Source of the DNA: an uncultured Lachnospiraceae bacterium
Lineage (GTDB): Bacteria; Bacillota; Clostridia; Lachnospirales; Lachnospiraceae
Reading direction: 5' to 3'
Length of the DNA: 64,000 bases
Assembly: GCA_910584585.1 (NCBI GenBank)
Contig: CAJUBP010000016.1
Span: 1 to 64,000, forward strand
Part shown: positions 25,302-34,517 of the stretch, one piece after another
Layout of the letters: each line of letters opens with the position of its first letter
Numbering within the stretch: the stretch's first letter is position 1
The notes under the pieces: model-generated
The model's database searches: none
Told to the model about the DNA's origin: nothing
Seen by the model: only the letters and a program-made list of their open reading frames with translations
Translations under genes and position numbers: made by a program

Positions 25302-27830
25302 ATGCGTAAAGGTTTGATAAAGACAGTGGTGCTTCTGGCGGTTTTTGCAATCACAGTGGCAGCCACCGGATTATTCAGCTATAAAAACAGCACAGATATG
25401 ACTTCGGAGATGGCTCCCGCCACCCTTCCCGTTGTGTATCTGCAGCAGGGAGACGTCAGAATCAACGGGTTGTACGGCTATTCTTCCGAGATGGACGGAA
25501 CGGGTACGCGCGACGCCATAACTCCGCTGGAAGAGGATCTGTCTCTTCCGGTCGTGATTAAAACTTATGAAAATGAAATTGAAGAAGTGGATTATGAAGT
25601 GCGCACCATGGATATGGAGCGCCTGATTGAAAATGGAAAAGAAGAGGAATTTTCACGGAAAAACGGGGAAGTGCATTTTACGCTGCAGTTTCAGAATATC
25701 CTGGAAGAAGAGACCGAATATGTGCTGGAACTTACGGTGAAATATTCCGGAAAACAAGCCTTTTATTATACCAGGATTGCCAGAGAGAACGAATATTACG
25801 TGGCGGAATCTTTAGAGTTTGTCAATGGTTTCCATGAGCAGACCTTTCAAAAAGAGAATTCAGACAGCCTTGCCACTTATTTGGAACCGGATCAGATGGG
25901 GGACAATACAACCCTGCAGAAGGTGACTATTCATTCCAGCCTGCGGCAGGTGAACTGGGCGGATTTCGAGGGGGAGCGCTTAGAGCCGCCGGTGCCTTCC
26001 ATCAAGGAAATGGGGGATTCCTATAACGCAATTGTGCTTCAGTATGTGCTGACGTCCACCGGGGACAGCGGTGAAGTGGAATACTATAACGTGGAGGAAT
26101 ATTACCGGGTCCGCTACGATCAGGCCATCGGCCGGATGTATCTGTTGAATTATGAGCGCACCATGAATCAGATATTCCGGGGAGAAAACGGAACGGTGGA
26201 CAAGAACCGGCTGATGCTTGGCATTCGTTCCTCGGATGTGGAATATTCGGCAAATGAAAAAGGAAATATCATAGCCTTTGTGCAGGAAGGGGAGCTGTGG
26301 AGCTATAACAGCGATAATAACCATCTGTCCCAGATATACAGTTTCCGCAGTCCGGAAGGAATTTCTGAGCGGGAAAACCATTTGGCCCATGAAATACGGA
26401 TTATGAAAATAGACGAGACGGGAAGCATGGATTTTGTGGTGTACGGTTATATGAACCGCGGAAATCATGAAGGCCAGACAGGAATCAATGTCTTTCATTA
26501 TGACAGTGTTGGCAATACCATAGAAGAGACATTGTTTATTCCCTATGATAAATCCAGCGAGATGCTGAAAGCAGAATGGGGAAAACTGTTTTATGTAAGC
26601 GATGGAAATATTTTCTATCTTCTGGCGCAGGATGTCCTGTACCGGATTGACTTAGACGCCAGGGAGACCCGGCAGGTGATTGAGGGGCTGAAACCGGGGA
26701 GCTTTGCGGTGTCAGAGAATGGAAGATATTTAGCATGGCAGGAAGGAGAGGATACAGACAGAGCAGAAATATTGAAAATCATGGATCTGGAAGGGGAGGA
26801 GACCAGGACAATTCAGGGCAGCAGCGGAGAATATTTAAAGCCCGTGGGATTTGTGGAAAGTGATTTTGTTTATGGCATAGCAAGGGCAGAGGATGTGGTA
26901 ACGGACGCTGCGGGAAACACCAGGTTTCCCATGTACCGGGTAATTATTGTGGACAAGGATTCCCAGGTGGTAAAGGATTATCAGAAAGAGGGATTCTACG
27001 TAACCCGGGCATATGTGGAGCGGGATACGATTTTCCTGGATCGGGAAATCCGGACCGAGACCGGCAATGTCAGCGTAGAGCAGGACACCATTAAGAATCA
27101 GCAGCTGGAGTCCTCCAGAAAAATTGCAGTGGAGACTTCCCAATCGGAGAAAAAGCAGTGCCAGGTACAGATTGCCTTAGGAGACGGAGCGTCAGAATCC
27201 GCAAAGCGGCTGCAGGTAACAGTGCCCAAGGAGATTGCCTTGACAGAGAAACGAAATGTGAAGCTGGATACAGGGAAAACCCAGGAAAGCTATTACGTTT
27301 ACAGCGGAGGAAGAATTCTCTTATCCACCACCTCACTGAAGGAAGCCATTGTCCTGGCAGATCAGAATATGGGGGTTGTGATAGGCCAGGAACAGAAATA
27401 TATCTGGAGACGGGGAAGGAAAAGCGTTCAGCCCATGATTGGGGCCGGAGAAGTGGACATTGCAGGAGTCAGTGAAAGTTCCGCTTCCCGCTGTCTGACA
27501 TATCTTTTGCGGACAGAGGAAATCAACATTGATGTGGACGATTTGATTGCCCAGGGGGAAACGCCTAAGCAGATATTGACAGAGGCGTTAAACGGCAGAA
27601 AGGTCATTGATCTTACCGGGTGCAGCGTGGAACAGGTTCTGTATTATATTAATTTGGATACGCCGGTATTTGCCATGGTGAATCAGGAGGCGCTGCTGAT
27701 TGTGGGATATGACGAACATAACATTCTGCTGTATCAGCCGGATGTGAATGTGGTGCGGAAAATGGGCCGTCAGGACAGCAATGCCATGTTCGGGGAGGCG
27801 GGAAACATATTTCTAGGGTATATTGAATAA
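25302..27830 (+). CDS. Large exported or membrane-anchored protein with degenerate C39-like C-terminal domain
   Basis: 842 residues. A basic start and a hydrophobic segment (residues ~7-27) give an uncleaved signal or anchor, so the bulk lies outside. The middle (~300-640) has repeated beta-rich blades (NGRYLAWQEGE, GNIFYLLAQDVLYRIDLD) as in a beta-propeller. The last ~110 residues (SRCLTYLLRTEEINIDVDDL ... LLIVGYDEHNILLYQPD) have the layout of the C39-like peptidase fold, in which the Cys is kept but the usual His before the IVGYD strand is replaced. Catalysis is therefore doubtful. It is followed 36 bp later by a zinc-ribbon gene. Role unknown. Confidence 0.75.
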   Translation: MRKGLIKTVVLLAVFAITVAATGLFSYKNSTDMTSEMAPATLPVVYLQQGDVRINGLYGYSSEMDGTGTRDAITPLEEDLSLPVVIKTYENEIEEVDYEVRTMDMERLIENGKEEEFSRKNGEVHFTLQFQNILEEETEYVLELTVKYSGKQAFYYTRIARENEYYVAESLEFVNGFHEQTFQKENSDSLATYLEPDQMGDNTTLQKVTIHSSLRQVNWADFEGERLEPPVPSIKEMGDSYNAIVLQYVLTSTGDSGEVEYYNVEEYYRVRYDQAIGRMYLLNYERTMNQIFRGENGTVDKNRLMLGIRSSDVEYSANEKGNIIAFVQEGELWSYNSDNNHLSQIYSFRSPEGISERENHLAHEIRIMKIDETGSMDFVVYGYMNRGNHEGQTGINVFHYDSVGNTIEETLFIPYDKSSEMLKAEWGKLFYVSDGNIFYLLAQDVLYRIDLDARETRQVIEGLKPGSFAVSENGRYLAWQEGEDTDRAEILKIMDLEGEETRTIQGSSGEYLKPVGFVESDFVYGIARAEDVVTDAAGNTRFPMYRVIIVDKDSQVVKDYQKEGFYVTRAYVERDTIFLDREIRTETGNVSVEQDTIKNQQLESSRKIAVETSQSEKKQCQVQIALGDGASESAKRLQVTVPKEIALTEKRNVKLDTGKTQESYYVYSGGRILLSTTSLKEAIVLADQNMGVVIGQEQKYIWRRGRKSVQPMIGAGEVDIAGVSESSASRCLTYLLRTEEINIDVDDLIAQGETPKQILTEALNGRKVIDLTGCSVEQVLYYINLDTPVFAMVNQEALLIVGYDEHNILLYQPDVNVVRKMGRQDSNAMFGEAGNIFLGYIE

Positions 27831-27866
27831 AAAATATAGGAATAGCAGTGAAAAAGGAGGAGCATT

Positions 27867-28220
27867 ATGCATAGTGAAGATATTAAAGCGCAATTAATCA
27901 GGCAGTTTCCGGCAGAGGTAGTGGAGCAGAAAGGCTCCATGAATCAGATGTATTATTCCTGCCCCACCTGCGGCAGGACGGTGTCTATGGGGATGGATAA
28001 ATGTATGGGCTGCAGCCAGATTCTGAGCTGGAAAAATATTAACCAGAAAGAGTCGCCGGATGGAAAGAGGAAAGCAATTCTGGAATTTGAAGTGCTGGGG
28101 GAATTTACCGTAGGGGACTGCAGGAGGTGCCCCATTTCCTACATAGCTTCTAACGGAGCTGAGAGCACTTATGAATGTCCGTTGAAAATGCGGGGTTCCT
28201 GCAAGATTAAGCTGGTGTAG
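27867..28220 (+). CDS. Small zinc-ribbon protein
   Basis: 117 residues. CPTCG and CMGCS are two CxxC pairs separated by ~12 residues (27-46), a zinc-ribbon knuckle. A second Cys cluster follows (GDCRRCPIS ... YECPLKMRGSC). Ribosome site AAGGAGG lies six bases before the ATG. It may be co-transcribed with the 25302 gene. No specific function can be given. Confidence 0.75.
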   Translation: MHSEDIKAQLIRQFPAEVVEQKGSMNQMYYSCPTCGRTVSMGMDKCMGCSQILSWKNINQKESPDGKRKAILEFEVLGEFTVGDCRRCPISYIASNGAESTYECPLKMRGSCKIKLV

Positions 28221-28223
28221 GTT

Positions 28224-28464
28224 TACGGCGGACAGCGAATCTGCGCTTCTGATGGATTGGCAAACAAGAGAGAAAGCGTGAGGGGAAATTGCCTGTGGCG
28301 AACAGCGGATCTACGCTGCTGATGGATTGGCAAACAAGAGAGGAAGCATGAAAGGAGATTGCTTATGGCGGACAGCGGATGTGCGCTGCTGACGGATTGG
28401 CAAACAAGAGAGGAAGCATGAAAGGAGATTGCTTATGGCAAACAGCGAATCAACGCTGCTGACA
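28224..28464 (+). repeat. 70-bp tandem repeats carrying a ribosome site and start codon
   Basis: Units begin at about 28224, 28294, 28364 and 28434 (last one partial). Each contains GGCGGACAGCG..., GGATTGGCAAACAAGAGAG and, in the later copies, AAAGGAGATTGCTTATGG. The last unit supplies the ribosome site and first codons of the MATE gene. The third unit (28365-28421) encodes an 18-residue ORF starting MADSGCALLTDW. The second uses GTG and the first has ACG. The copies become less like the MATE start going upstream. Confidence 0.85.
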
Positions 28465-29781
28465 GAGGGAAGTATCTGGAAGAAAATTATCGCCTTTGCC
28501 GTGCCTATTTTTCTGGGCAATTTATTTCAGCAGCTATATAATACTGCAGATTCCCTGATTGTGGGAAATTTCGTGGGCAGCGACGCCCTGGCGGCGGTCA
28601 GCTCTTCCGGTAATCTGATTTTTCTGATGGTGGGATTTTTCAGCGGGATCGCCATGGGCGCAGGAGTGGTGATTGCGCGTTATTACGGAGCCAGAAGCTC
28701 CGATGAGGTTTCCCGGGCCGTGCATACCCTTGTGGCCTTAGGCATTGGGGCGGGAGTGATTCTGACCCTGGCAGGGGTTATGATAACCCCGCAGATCTTG
28801 CGATGGATGGGAACGCCGGATACGGTGTTCCCTAATTCTGTCCTGTATTTCAGGATTTATTTTGCAGGTTCCCTGGGATTTGTCATGTACAATGTGTTTG
28901 TGGGAATCCTGCAGTCGGTGGGAGACAGCAGGCACCCGCTGATCTATCTGATTATTTCTTCCGTGACCAATGTGATTCTGGACCTGCTGTTTATCGCCGT
29001 GATGGGAATGGGAGTGGGGGCCGCGGCCCTTGCAACCACGATTTCCCAGTTTGTCAGCGCATTGCTGTGCCTGGCGCGGCTGATGCGGACAAAAGAAGAA
29101 TACAGGGTTGAATGGAAGAAAATCCGGTTTGACAAAAGTATGACGCGCCAGATTATTTCCAACGGTCTTCCGGCAGGGGTGCAGAACTCCATTATTGCGC
29201 TGGCAAATGTGGTGGTTCAGTCCAATATCAATGCCTTTGGAATGACGGCTGTAGCGGGCTGCGGGGCATATTCCAAGATCGAAGGGTTTGGATTTCTGCC
29301 CATCACCTGTTTTACCCTTGCCATGACCACCTTTATCGGGCAGAACCTGGGGGCAAAAGAATACGGGCGTGTCAAAAAGGGAGCAAGATTTGGAATTATC
29401 TGTTCTGTCATTACAGCGGAATTGGTGGGAATCTTTATTTATATGTTTATCCCCTCTCTGGTCCGCGGCTTTGACACGAATCCGGAAGTGGTGATGTACG
29501 GAACCGCCCAGGCAAGAACGGTGACGCTGTTTTATTTTCTGCTGGCGTTTTCCCACTGTCTGGCAGGAATCTTCCGGGGAGCCGGGAAAGCCATGGTGCC
29601 CATGGTGGTTATGCTGGTGTGCTGGTGCGTGATCCGGATCAGCTATATTACAGTGGCAGTGAAAATTGTGCCGGTGATCCGCACGGTATTTTGGGCATAT
29701 CCCCTTACCTGGAGTCTCAGTTCCATTATTTTTTTAATTTATTATTTAAAGGCGGACTGGATGCATGGATTTGAACGGTAG
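28435..29781 (+). CDS. MATE family efflux transporter
   Basis: Multidrug and toxin extrusion pump with about twelve membrane spans in two similar halves. N-terminal hallmark sequences are AVPIFLGNLFQQLYNTADSL and AVSSSGNLIFLMVGFFSGIA. 449 residues is typical. The start ATG at 28435 follows AAGGAGATTGCTT and lies in the last unit of a 70-bp tandem repeat, so several near-identical starts precede it. It is driven by Na+ or H+ in this family; the substrate is unknown. Confidence 0.93.
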   Translation: MANSESTLLTEGSIWKKIIAFAVPIFLGNLFQQLYNTADSLIVGNFVGSDALAAVSSSGNLIFLMVGFFSGIAMGAGVVIARYYGARSSDEVSRAVHTLVALGIGAGVILTLAGVMITPQILRWMGTPDTVFPNSVLYFRIYFAGSLGFVMYNVFVGILQSVGDSRHPLIYLIISSVTNVILDLLFIAVMGMGVGAAALATTISQFVSALLCLARLMRTKEEYRVEWKKIRFDKSMTRQIISNGLPAGVQNSIIALANVVVQSNINAFGMTAVAGCGAYSKIEGFGFLPITCFTLAMTTFIGQNLGAKEYGRVKKGARFGIICSVITAELVGIFIYMFIPSLVRGFDTNPEVVMYGTAQARTVTLFYFLLAFSHCLAGIFRGAGKAMVPMVVMLVCWCVIRISYITVAVKIVPVIRTVFWAYPLTWSLSSIIFLIYYLKADWMHGFER

Positions 29782-29795
29782 AAGCTCATTTTTTT

Positions 29796-29824
29796 TTGAC
29801 TTTCCGGCTTTTCTATGGTAGTCT
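29796..29824 (+). promoter_or_regulatory. Probable promoter of metG
   Basis: TTGACT, a 17-bp spacer and TAGTCT lie just upstream of the metG ribosome site. The leader would be very short, with no room for a T-box or other riboswitch. Confidence 0.45.
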
Positions 29825-29847
29825 TTGTTAATAAGGAGGCATAGAAT

Positions 29848-31812
29848 ATGTGTACAAAATGCAAGAAACGTAAATTTTATATGACAACGGCAATTGCCTA
29901 TACCTCAGGAAAACCCCATATCGGAAACACCTATGAGATTGTATTGGCGGACAGCATTGCCCGGTTTAAACGTCAGCAGGGATATGATGTCTATTTTCAG
30001 ACCGGAACGGATGAGCATGGACAGAAGATTCAGATTAAGGCGGAAGAAGCAGGCGTCAGCCCGAAAGAATATGTGGACAAGGTTGCCGGCTCAGTGAAGG
30101 ATATCTGGGATTTGATGAATTCCTCTTATGACAGTTTTGTCCGGACTACAGATAAAGATCACGAAGAACAGGTGGCAAAAATATTCAAGAAATTATACGA
30201 TCAGGGGGATATTTATAAAGGGGCCTATGAGGGGCTGTACTGTACTCCCTGTGAGTCTTTCTGGACAGAATCCCAGTTAGTGGACGGCAAATGCCCGGAT
30301 TGCGGGGGAGAGGTCCAGCCGGCCAAGGAAGAGGCTTATTTCTTTAAAATGAGCAAATACGCGGATCGGCTGATTGAGCATATCAATACTCATCCGGAAT
30401 TTATCCAGCCGGTATCCCGCAAGAATGAGATGATGAACAATTTCCTGCTGCCGGGGCTCCAGGATCTGTGTGTGTCCCGGACTTCATTCAGTTGGGGAGT
30501 GCCTGTGAGCTTTGATCCGAAACATGTGATTTATGTGTGGCTGGACGCCCTCAGCAACTATATTACCAAGATTGGATATGACGCGGAGGGGAATTCCAGT
30601 GAATTATTCCAAAAGAACTGGCCGGCAGAGCTGCATTTGATAGGAAAAGACATTATCCGCTTCCATACCATTTACTGGCCGATCTTTCTGATGGCTCTGG
30701 ATCTGCCTTTGCCGAAACAGATTTTTGGACATCCCTGGCTTCTGCAGGGAGACGGCAAGATGAGCAAATCCAAGGGAAATGTGCTGTACGCAGATGATAT
30801 GACGAAAGTCTTCGGCGTAGACGCCATACGGTATTTTCTTCTTCATGAAATGCCCTTTGACAATGACGGGGTCATTTCCTGGGAGCTGGTGACAGAGCGG
30901 CGCAATTCTGATCTGGCCAATACCCTTGGAAATCTGGTGAACCGTACCATTTCCATGAGCAATAAATATTTTGAAGGCGTGGTGACCAACGAGAATGTGG
31001 CGGAGGATGTGGACGACGACTTAAAGCGCGTGGTGACAGGCACAGTCAAAACAGTATCCGCCAAAATGGAAGAGCTTCGGGTGGCCGACGCCCTGACAGA
31101 AATCTTCAGCCTGTTTAAACGATGCAATAAATATATTGACGAGACAACTCCCTGGATTCTGGCCAAAGAAGAGGCGTCCAAGCCCCGTCTGGCAACGGTT
31201 TTGTATAATCTGGTGGAAAGCATTGCCATAGGCGCCAGCCTGCTAAAGAGCTTTATGCCGGAAACTTCAGAGAAGATATTGTCTCAGTTAAACGCTTTTG
31301 AGGTTCCTTTTGATGAACTGGACAGTTTCGGCCATTACGGAAGCGGAACCAAGGTAACTGCTCAGCCGGAAATTCTGTTTGAGCGGATGAAGTTAGAGGA
31401 TGTCTTTGCAAAAGTAGAAGCACTGTATCCTGAGCAGGAGGAAGAGAAGAAGCCGGAAGAGCCGGGCATTGATCTGGAGCCCAAAGCAGAAATCGAATAT
31501 GATGATTTTATGAAAATGCAGTTTCAGGTAGGCGAAATCATCGCCTGCGAAGCAGTTGCCAAATCCAAGAAACTTCTCTGCTCTCAGGTGCGGATTGGAA
31601 GTCAGATCAAGCAGATTGTGTCTGGTATCCGGAAATATTACGCGCCGGAAGAAATGGTGGGCAAAAAAGTGATGGTATTGGTAAATCTGAAACCTGCAAA
31701 ACTGGCAGGAGTATTGTCAGAAGGAATGCTTCTGTGCGCGGAGAATGAAAACGGCGATCTGGCCTTGGTAGTGCCGGAAAAAAATATGCCTTCCGGAGCA
31801 GAGATCTGCTGA
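29848..31812 (+). CDS. metG: Methionyl-tRNA synthetase
   Basis: Charges tRNA-Met with methionine. Class I motifs are present: HIGN (as HIGH variant) in SGKPHIGNTY, and KMSKS in GKMSKSKGN. A zinc knuckle CTPCESF ... CPDCGG sits in the connective domain. An anticodon-binding helical domain follows, and then a C-terminal tRNA-binding EMAP/Trbp-like domain (DFMKMQFQVGEIIACEAVAKS). 654 residues is the long bacterial form. The start at 29848 follows AAGGAGG; about ten residues rich in Cys/Lys precede the conserved FYMTTAIAY. Confidence 0.96.
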   Translation: MCTKCKKRKFYMTTAIAYTSGKPHIGNTYEIVLADSIARFKRQQGYDVYFQTGTDEHGQKIQIKAEEAGVSPKEYVDKVAGSVKDIWDLMNSSYDSFVRTTDKDHEEQVAKIFKKLYDQGDIYKGAYEGLYCTPCESFWTESQLVDGKCPDCGGEVQPAKEEAYFFKMSKYADRLIEHINTHPEFIQPVSRKNEMMNNFLLPGLQDLCVSRTSFSWGVPVSFDPKHVIYVWLDALSNYITKIGYDAEGNSSELFQKNWPAELHLIGKDIIRFHTIYWPIFLMALDLPLPKQIFGHPWLLQGDGKMSKSKGNVLYADDMTKVFGVDAIRYFLLHEMPFDNDGVISWELVTERRNSDLANTLGNLVNRTISMSNKYFEGVVTNENVAEDVDDDLKRVVTGTVKTVSAKMEELRVADALTEIFSLFKRCNKYIDETTPWILAKEEASKPRLATVLYNLVESIAIGASLLKSFMPETSEKILSQLNAFEVPFDELDSFGHYGSGTKVTAQPEILFERMKLEDVFAKVEALYPEQEEEKKPEEPGIDLEPKAEIEYDDFMKMQFQVGEIIACEAVAKSKKLLCSQVRIGSQIKQIVSGIRKYYAPEEMVGKKVMVLVNLKPAKLAGVLSEGMLLCAENENGDLALVVPEKNMPSGAEIC

Positions 31813-31927
31813 TGCAGTAAGTTTCTGCGGCGATTTCAGAGTGTGTCTTAAAATTGCTTACCGCAAGACGCCGTCCCGGTTTGTGGGAATGGACATGCTC
31901 CAGGCAGAATAAAAGTGGAGGAAAAGA

Positions 31928-33559
31928 ATGGATTTTACAGGTTATGGCGGAGAGATCCAAAGACTGGTAAAAGAAATTGAAGAGTGCCGTTACAGGAGAA
32001 ACGGGACGTATATGGAAGACTGCAGAAGGCTCATCAAGATAGGAAAAGAGAGAGAAGATTCCTATCTTCTGGGCTTTGCCTGTTATTATCTGGCAGAAGG
32101 GTATTTCTGTTTCAACGATCATCAGAACATGATCAACAGCTTAACCGAGGCTATTGTGAATCAGAGGGAGGCATCCCAGTGGAGACTGTTGGTGCGCTCC
32201 CATAATGACATGGGCATTGACGCTGTAAGCAGGGGGAATGCGACAGTGGCGCTGGATCAATATATTACGGCCCTTTCTTATGGGAAAAAATATGATTATC
32301 CCTATGAAACAGCCATTGTCAACAGCAATGTGGGCAGGCTGTATATGTCTTTTGGGGAATATGAGTCGGCTGTCCATTATTTGAAAAAGGCGTCACAGAC
32401 TTTCTGGGATTACAGAGATGATTTTTTTGGAAAAATCAATCTGGCCACTGCCTATGCTTCCCTGGGAAGGTGCAGCCTCTGCCGGAATAATCTGAAAGAG
32501 GCTATGGAATATGAAGAAAAGATCTACCAGGCGGGAACCGGGAGAGAAGCGGAGTTCGATTACTTTATGACCCGGGGACTGTTTGCCAGGATACGCCATG
32601 AACAGGGGCGGTGGCAGGAGAGAGATCAATATATAGAAAATATTGCCCAAAATCTGAAAGGATTTCAGACGCTGTTAGACAGCCAGGAAGATGTGTTTGA
32701 TTTTCTGGATTTTCTTCTGGAAATCGGGAAATATCAGGAACTTGAAAAAATATTTCCAAAACTGGAGCTCATGGCGGAGGAATCCGGGATTACGAATCTG
32801 AAAATTGAACTTCTCCGCCGTCAGGCAGAATATTACCGCGCTGTGCAGGATCGGGAAAACTATCTGGAAATATGCGCCAGGCTTTATGAGGAGCAGGAGA
32901 TCCTGAAGGAAGAAGGAGTCAGTGTTTTCCATCGTGCCACAGAGCTTCGGTTCAGTCTGGAACGGGCCAGGAAAAAAGAAAAAGAACTGCTGAGAGAGAA
33001 GCAGATTCTGAAAGAGCGTTCCGAAAAGGACGAGTTAACAGGGTTGGCCAACCGCTATAAGCTGAATGATTATGCAGGAAAGATTCTTGACAGAGCCAGA
33101 GAAAGACATGATTTGCTGTCTATAGAGATTTTTGATGTGGATTATTTTAAACAATATAATGATACCTATGGGCATCAGGCAGGGGATGGCTGCCTGAAAG
33201 AGATAGGAAACATATTGGATGAACTGATGCAGCGGGACAAAGATATTTTCTGTGCTAGGTACGGCGGAGATGAGTTTATTGTCATTTATTATGGAAAGAG
33301 CGACGAGGAGATTTTGAAGCTGGCAAAAGAGCTTCGTCAGCGGGTTTTGGATCTGCAGCTGGAGAATAAAGAGTCTCAGGAGTCAGAGTATGTGACAATC
33401 TCTCAGGGAATCCGCAGCAGCATTCCCAGGCATCAGCACCGTATGTGGGATTATCTCTCCGGGGCGGATCAAGCGCTGTACCGCGTAAAAAAGAAAAAGA
33501 AAAACAGTATTTGCCTAATACATAAAAATGAAGATAGTGCAGAAAGTGTGATCGTATGA
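31928..33559 (+). CDS. TPR-like sensor with diguanylate cyclase (GGDEF) domain
   Basis: The N-terminal ~340 residues are helical repeats of tetratricopeptide type (for example AIVNSNVGRLYMSFGEYESA). A short coiled-coil linker leads to a GGDEF domain (DELTGLANRYKL, FDVDYFKQYNDTYGHQAGD, ARYGGDEFIVIY). The exact GGDEF and the conserved Asp residues suggest active c-di-GMP synthesis. An RDKD upstream is spaced six residues from GGDEF, not five, so a classical inhibitory I-site is doubtful. There is no membrane span. The stop overlaps tatD by 4 bp. It makes c-di-GMP a likely second messenger in this motile cell. Confidence 0.9.
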   Translation: MDFTGYGGEIQRLVKEIEECRYRRNGTYMEDCRRLIKIGKEREDSYLLGFACYYLAEGYFCFNDHQNMINSLTEAIVNQREASQWRLLVRSHNDMGIDAVSRGNATVALDQYITALSYGKKYDYPYETAIVNSNVGRLYMSFGEYESAVHYLKKASQTFWDYRDDFFGKINLATAYASLGRCSLCRNNLKEAMEYEEKIYQAGTGREAEFDYFMTRGLFARIRHEQGRWQERDQYIENIAQNLKGFQTLLDSQEDVFDFLDFLLEIGKYQELEKIFPKLELMAEESGITNLKIELLRRQAEYYRAVQDRENYLEICARLYEEQEILKEEGVSVFHRATELRFSLERARKKEKELLREKQILKERSEKDELTGLANRYKLNDYAGKILDRARERHDLLSIEIFDVDYFKQYNDTYGHQAGDGCLKEIGNILDELMQRDKDIFCARYGGDEFIVIYYGKSDEEILKLAKELRQRVLDLQLENKESQESEYVTISQGIRSSIPRHQHRMWDYLSGADQALYRVKKKKKNSICLIHKNEDSAESVIV

Positions 33560-34332
33560 TTTTTGAAAGCCATGCCCATTATGACGACAGAAGGTTTGAC
33601 AGCGACAGGGATAAACTGCTGTCTTCCATGCAGGAGCAGGGAATAGAAACCATTATAAATGTGGGTTCCGATTTAAGAGGAGCGCAGGAAACCGTTGCTT
33701 TGACAGAAAAATATGATTTTATTTATGGGGCCGTAGGGATTCATCCCAGCGATATCGGCGATTTGAATGAGGAAGTCTATACATGGATGCAGGAAACGAG
33801 CAGGCGGCCGAAAATAGCTGCCATAGGGGAGATCGGCCTGGATTATTACTGGGATAAAGACGAAGAGGTAAAGCGCAGTCAGCGTTACTGGTTCTGCAGG
33901 CAGATGGAGCTTGCCCGGGAAGAGGGTCTTCCGGTCATTATTCATTCCAGGGACGCGGCGGAGGACACGCTGAAGCTGGTGCAGGGCATTCATGGAGAAG
34001 AGATTCCAGGCGTGATCCATTGTTTTTCATATTCCCTGGAAATGGCGAAAGAATATATCAGAATGGGATATTATATCGGCATCGGCGGCGTGGTAACCTT
34101 TAAAAAAGCCAAAAAATTAAAAGAGGTGGCTGCGCAGATTCCGCTGGAGCACATTCTGTTAGAGACAGACTGTCCTTATCTGGCGCCGGAACCGGAACGG
34201 GGCAAACGGAATTCTTCCCTGAATCTGCCCTATGTGGTTCAGGAGATCGCCGAACTCAGAGGAATTTCCCGGGAAGAGGTGGAGGAAGTTACTCGAGAGA
34301 ACGCCAGAAGGCTTTTTTGGAAAGTAAAATAA
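33556..34332 (+). CDS. tatD: TatD-family metal-dependent hydrolase
   Basis: Amidohydrolase-fold, TatD-type deoxyribonuclease. Metal-binding motifs are ESHAHYDD at the start, GEIGLDYYWD, PVIIHSRDA, GVIHCFSY and LLETDCPYLAPEPERGKRN. 258 residues is typical. ATGA overlap with the GGDEF gene gives coupling. The family has 3'-5' exonuclease activity and is linked to DNA repair or RNA turnover; the specific role here is not shown. Confidence 0.93.
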   Translation: MIFESHAHYDDRRFDSDRDKLLSSMQEQGIETIINVGSDLRGAQETVALTEKYDFIYGAVGIHPSDIGDLNEEVYTWMQETSRRPKIAAIGEIGLDYYWDKDEEVKRSQRYWFCRQMELAREEGLPVIIHSRDAAEDTLKLVQGIHGEEIPGVIHCFSYSLEMAKEYIRMGYYIGIGGVVTFKKAKKLKEVAAQIPLEHILLETDCPYLAPEPERGKRNSSLNLPYVVQEIAELRGISREEVEEVTRENARRLFWKVK

Positions 34333-34350
34333 GAATCTGTTAAAAAACAC

Positions 34351-34379
34351 TTGACAGACCTGTGTATATACTGTATATA
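34351..34379 (+). promoter_or_regulatory. Sigma-A promoter of the YtrA-type ABC operon
   Basis: TTGACA (34351-34356), a 17-bp spacer and TATATA (34374-34379). Almost the whole promoter lies inside the left arm of a 56-bp palindrome, which would make it easy to block. Confidence 0.75.
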
Positions 34380-34409
34380 TTAATATATACAGTATATACA
34401 CAGGTCTGT
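34354..34409. promoter_or_regulatory. 56-bp perfect palindrome, probable GntR operator
   Basis: Bases 34354-34380 are the exact reverse complement of 34383-34409, centred on TTAA. It contains TGTATATACTGTATATAT-type sequence; alternating TGTATATA/TATATACA sites are typical operators of the YtrA subfamily of GntR regulators. Such a regulator is encoded in this operon at 36334. In RNA it would also form a long hairpin followed by TTTTG, so it may end tatD transcripts as well. Confidence 0.75.
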
Positions 34410-34457
34410 TTTGCTTAAAAGAAAGGAATTCCGGAAGGACAGGTGGACACAGAGGCA

Positions 34458-34511
34458 ATGGAAAAAGATAAAAACCGAAGATATGGGATTGGCCGGAGAA
34501 AGGGCAGGTGA
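34458..34511 (+). CDS. Possible 17-residue leader ORF
   Basis: ATG to TGA encodes MEKDKNRRYGIGRRKGR. It ends seven bases before the ABC ATPase start, and its last codons (AAG GGC AGG TGA) form the ribosome site of that gene. Basic mini-ORFs with the same property precede gntR in this operon. It may only be a coupling device, or chance. Confidence 0.3.
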   Translation: MEKDKNRRYGIGRRKGR

Positions 34512-34517
34512 ATATAG

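Noticed and set aside
29782..29847. T-box or other riboswitch before metG
   Set aside because: The gap is only 66 bp, with a likely promoter close to the start; there is no room for a T-box leader.
33235..33280. c-di-GMP inhibitory I-site (RxxD) in the GGDEF protein
   Set aside because: RDKD is present, but six residues separate it from GGDEF instead of the usual five, so I do not claim it.
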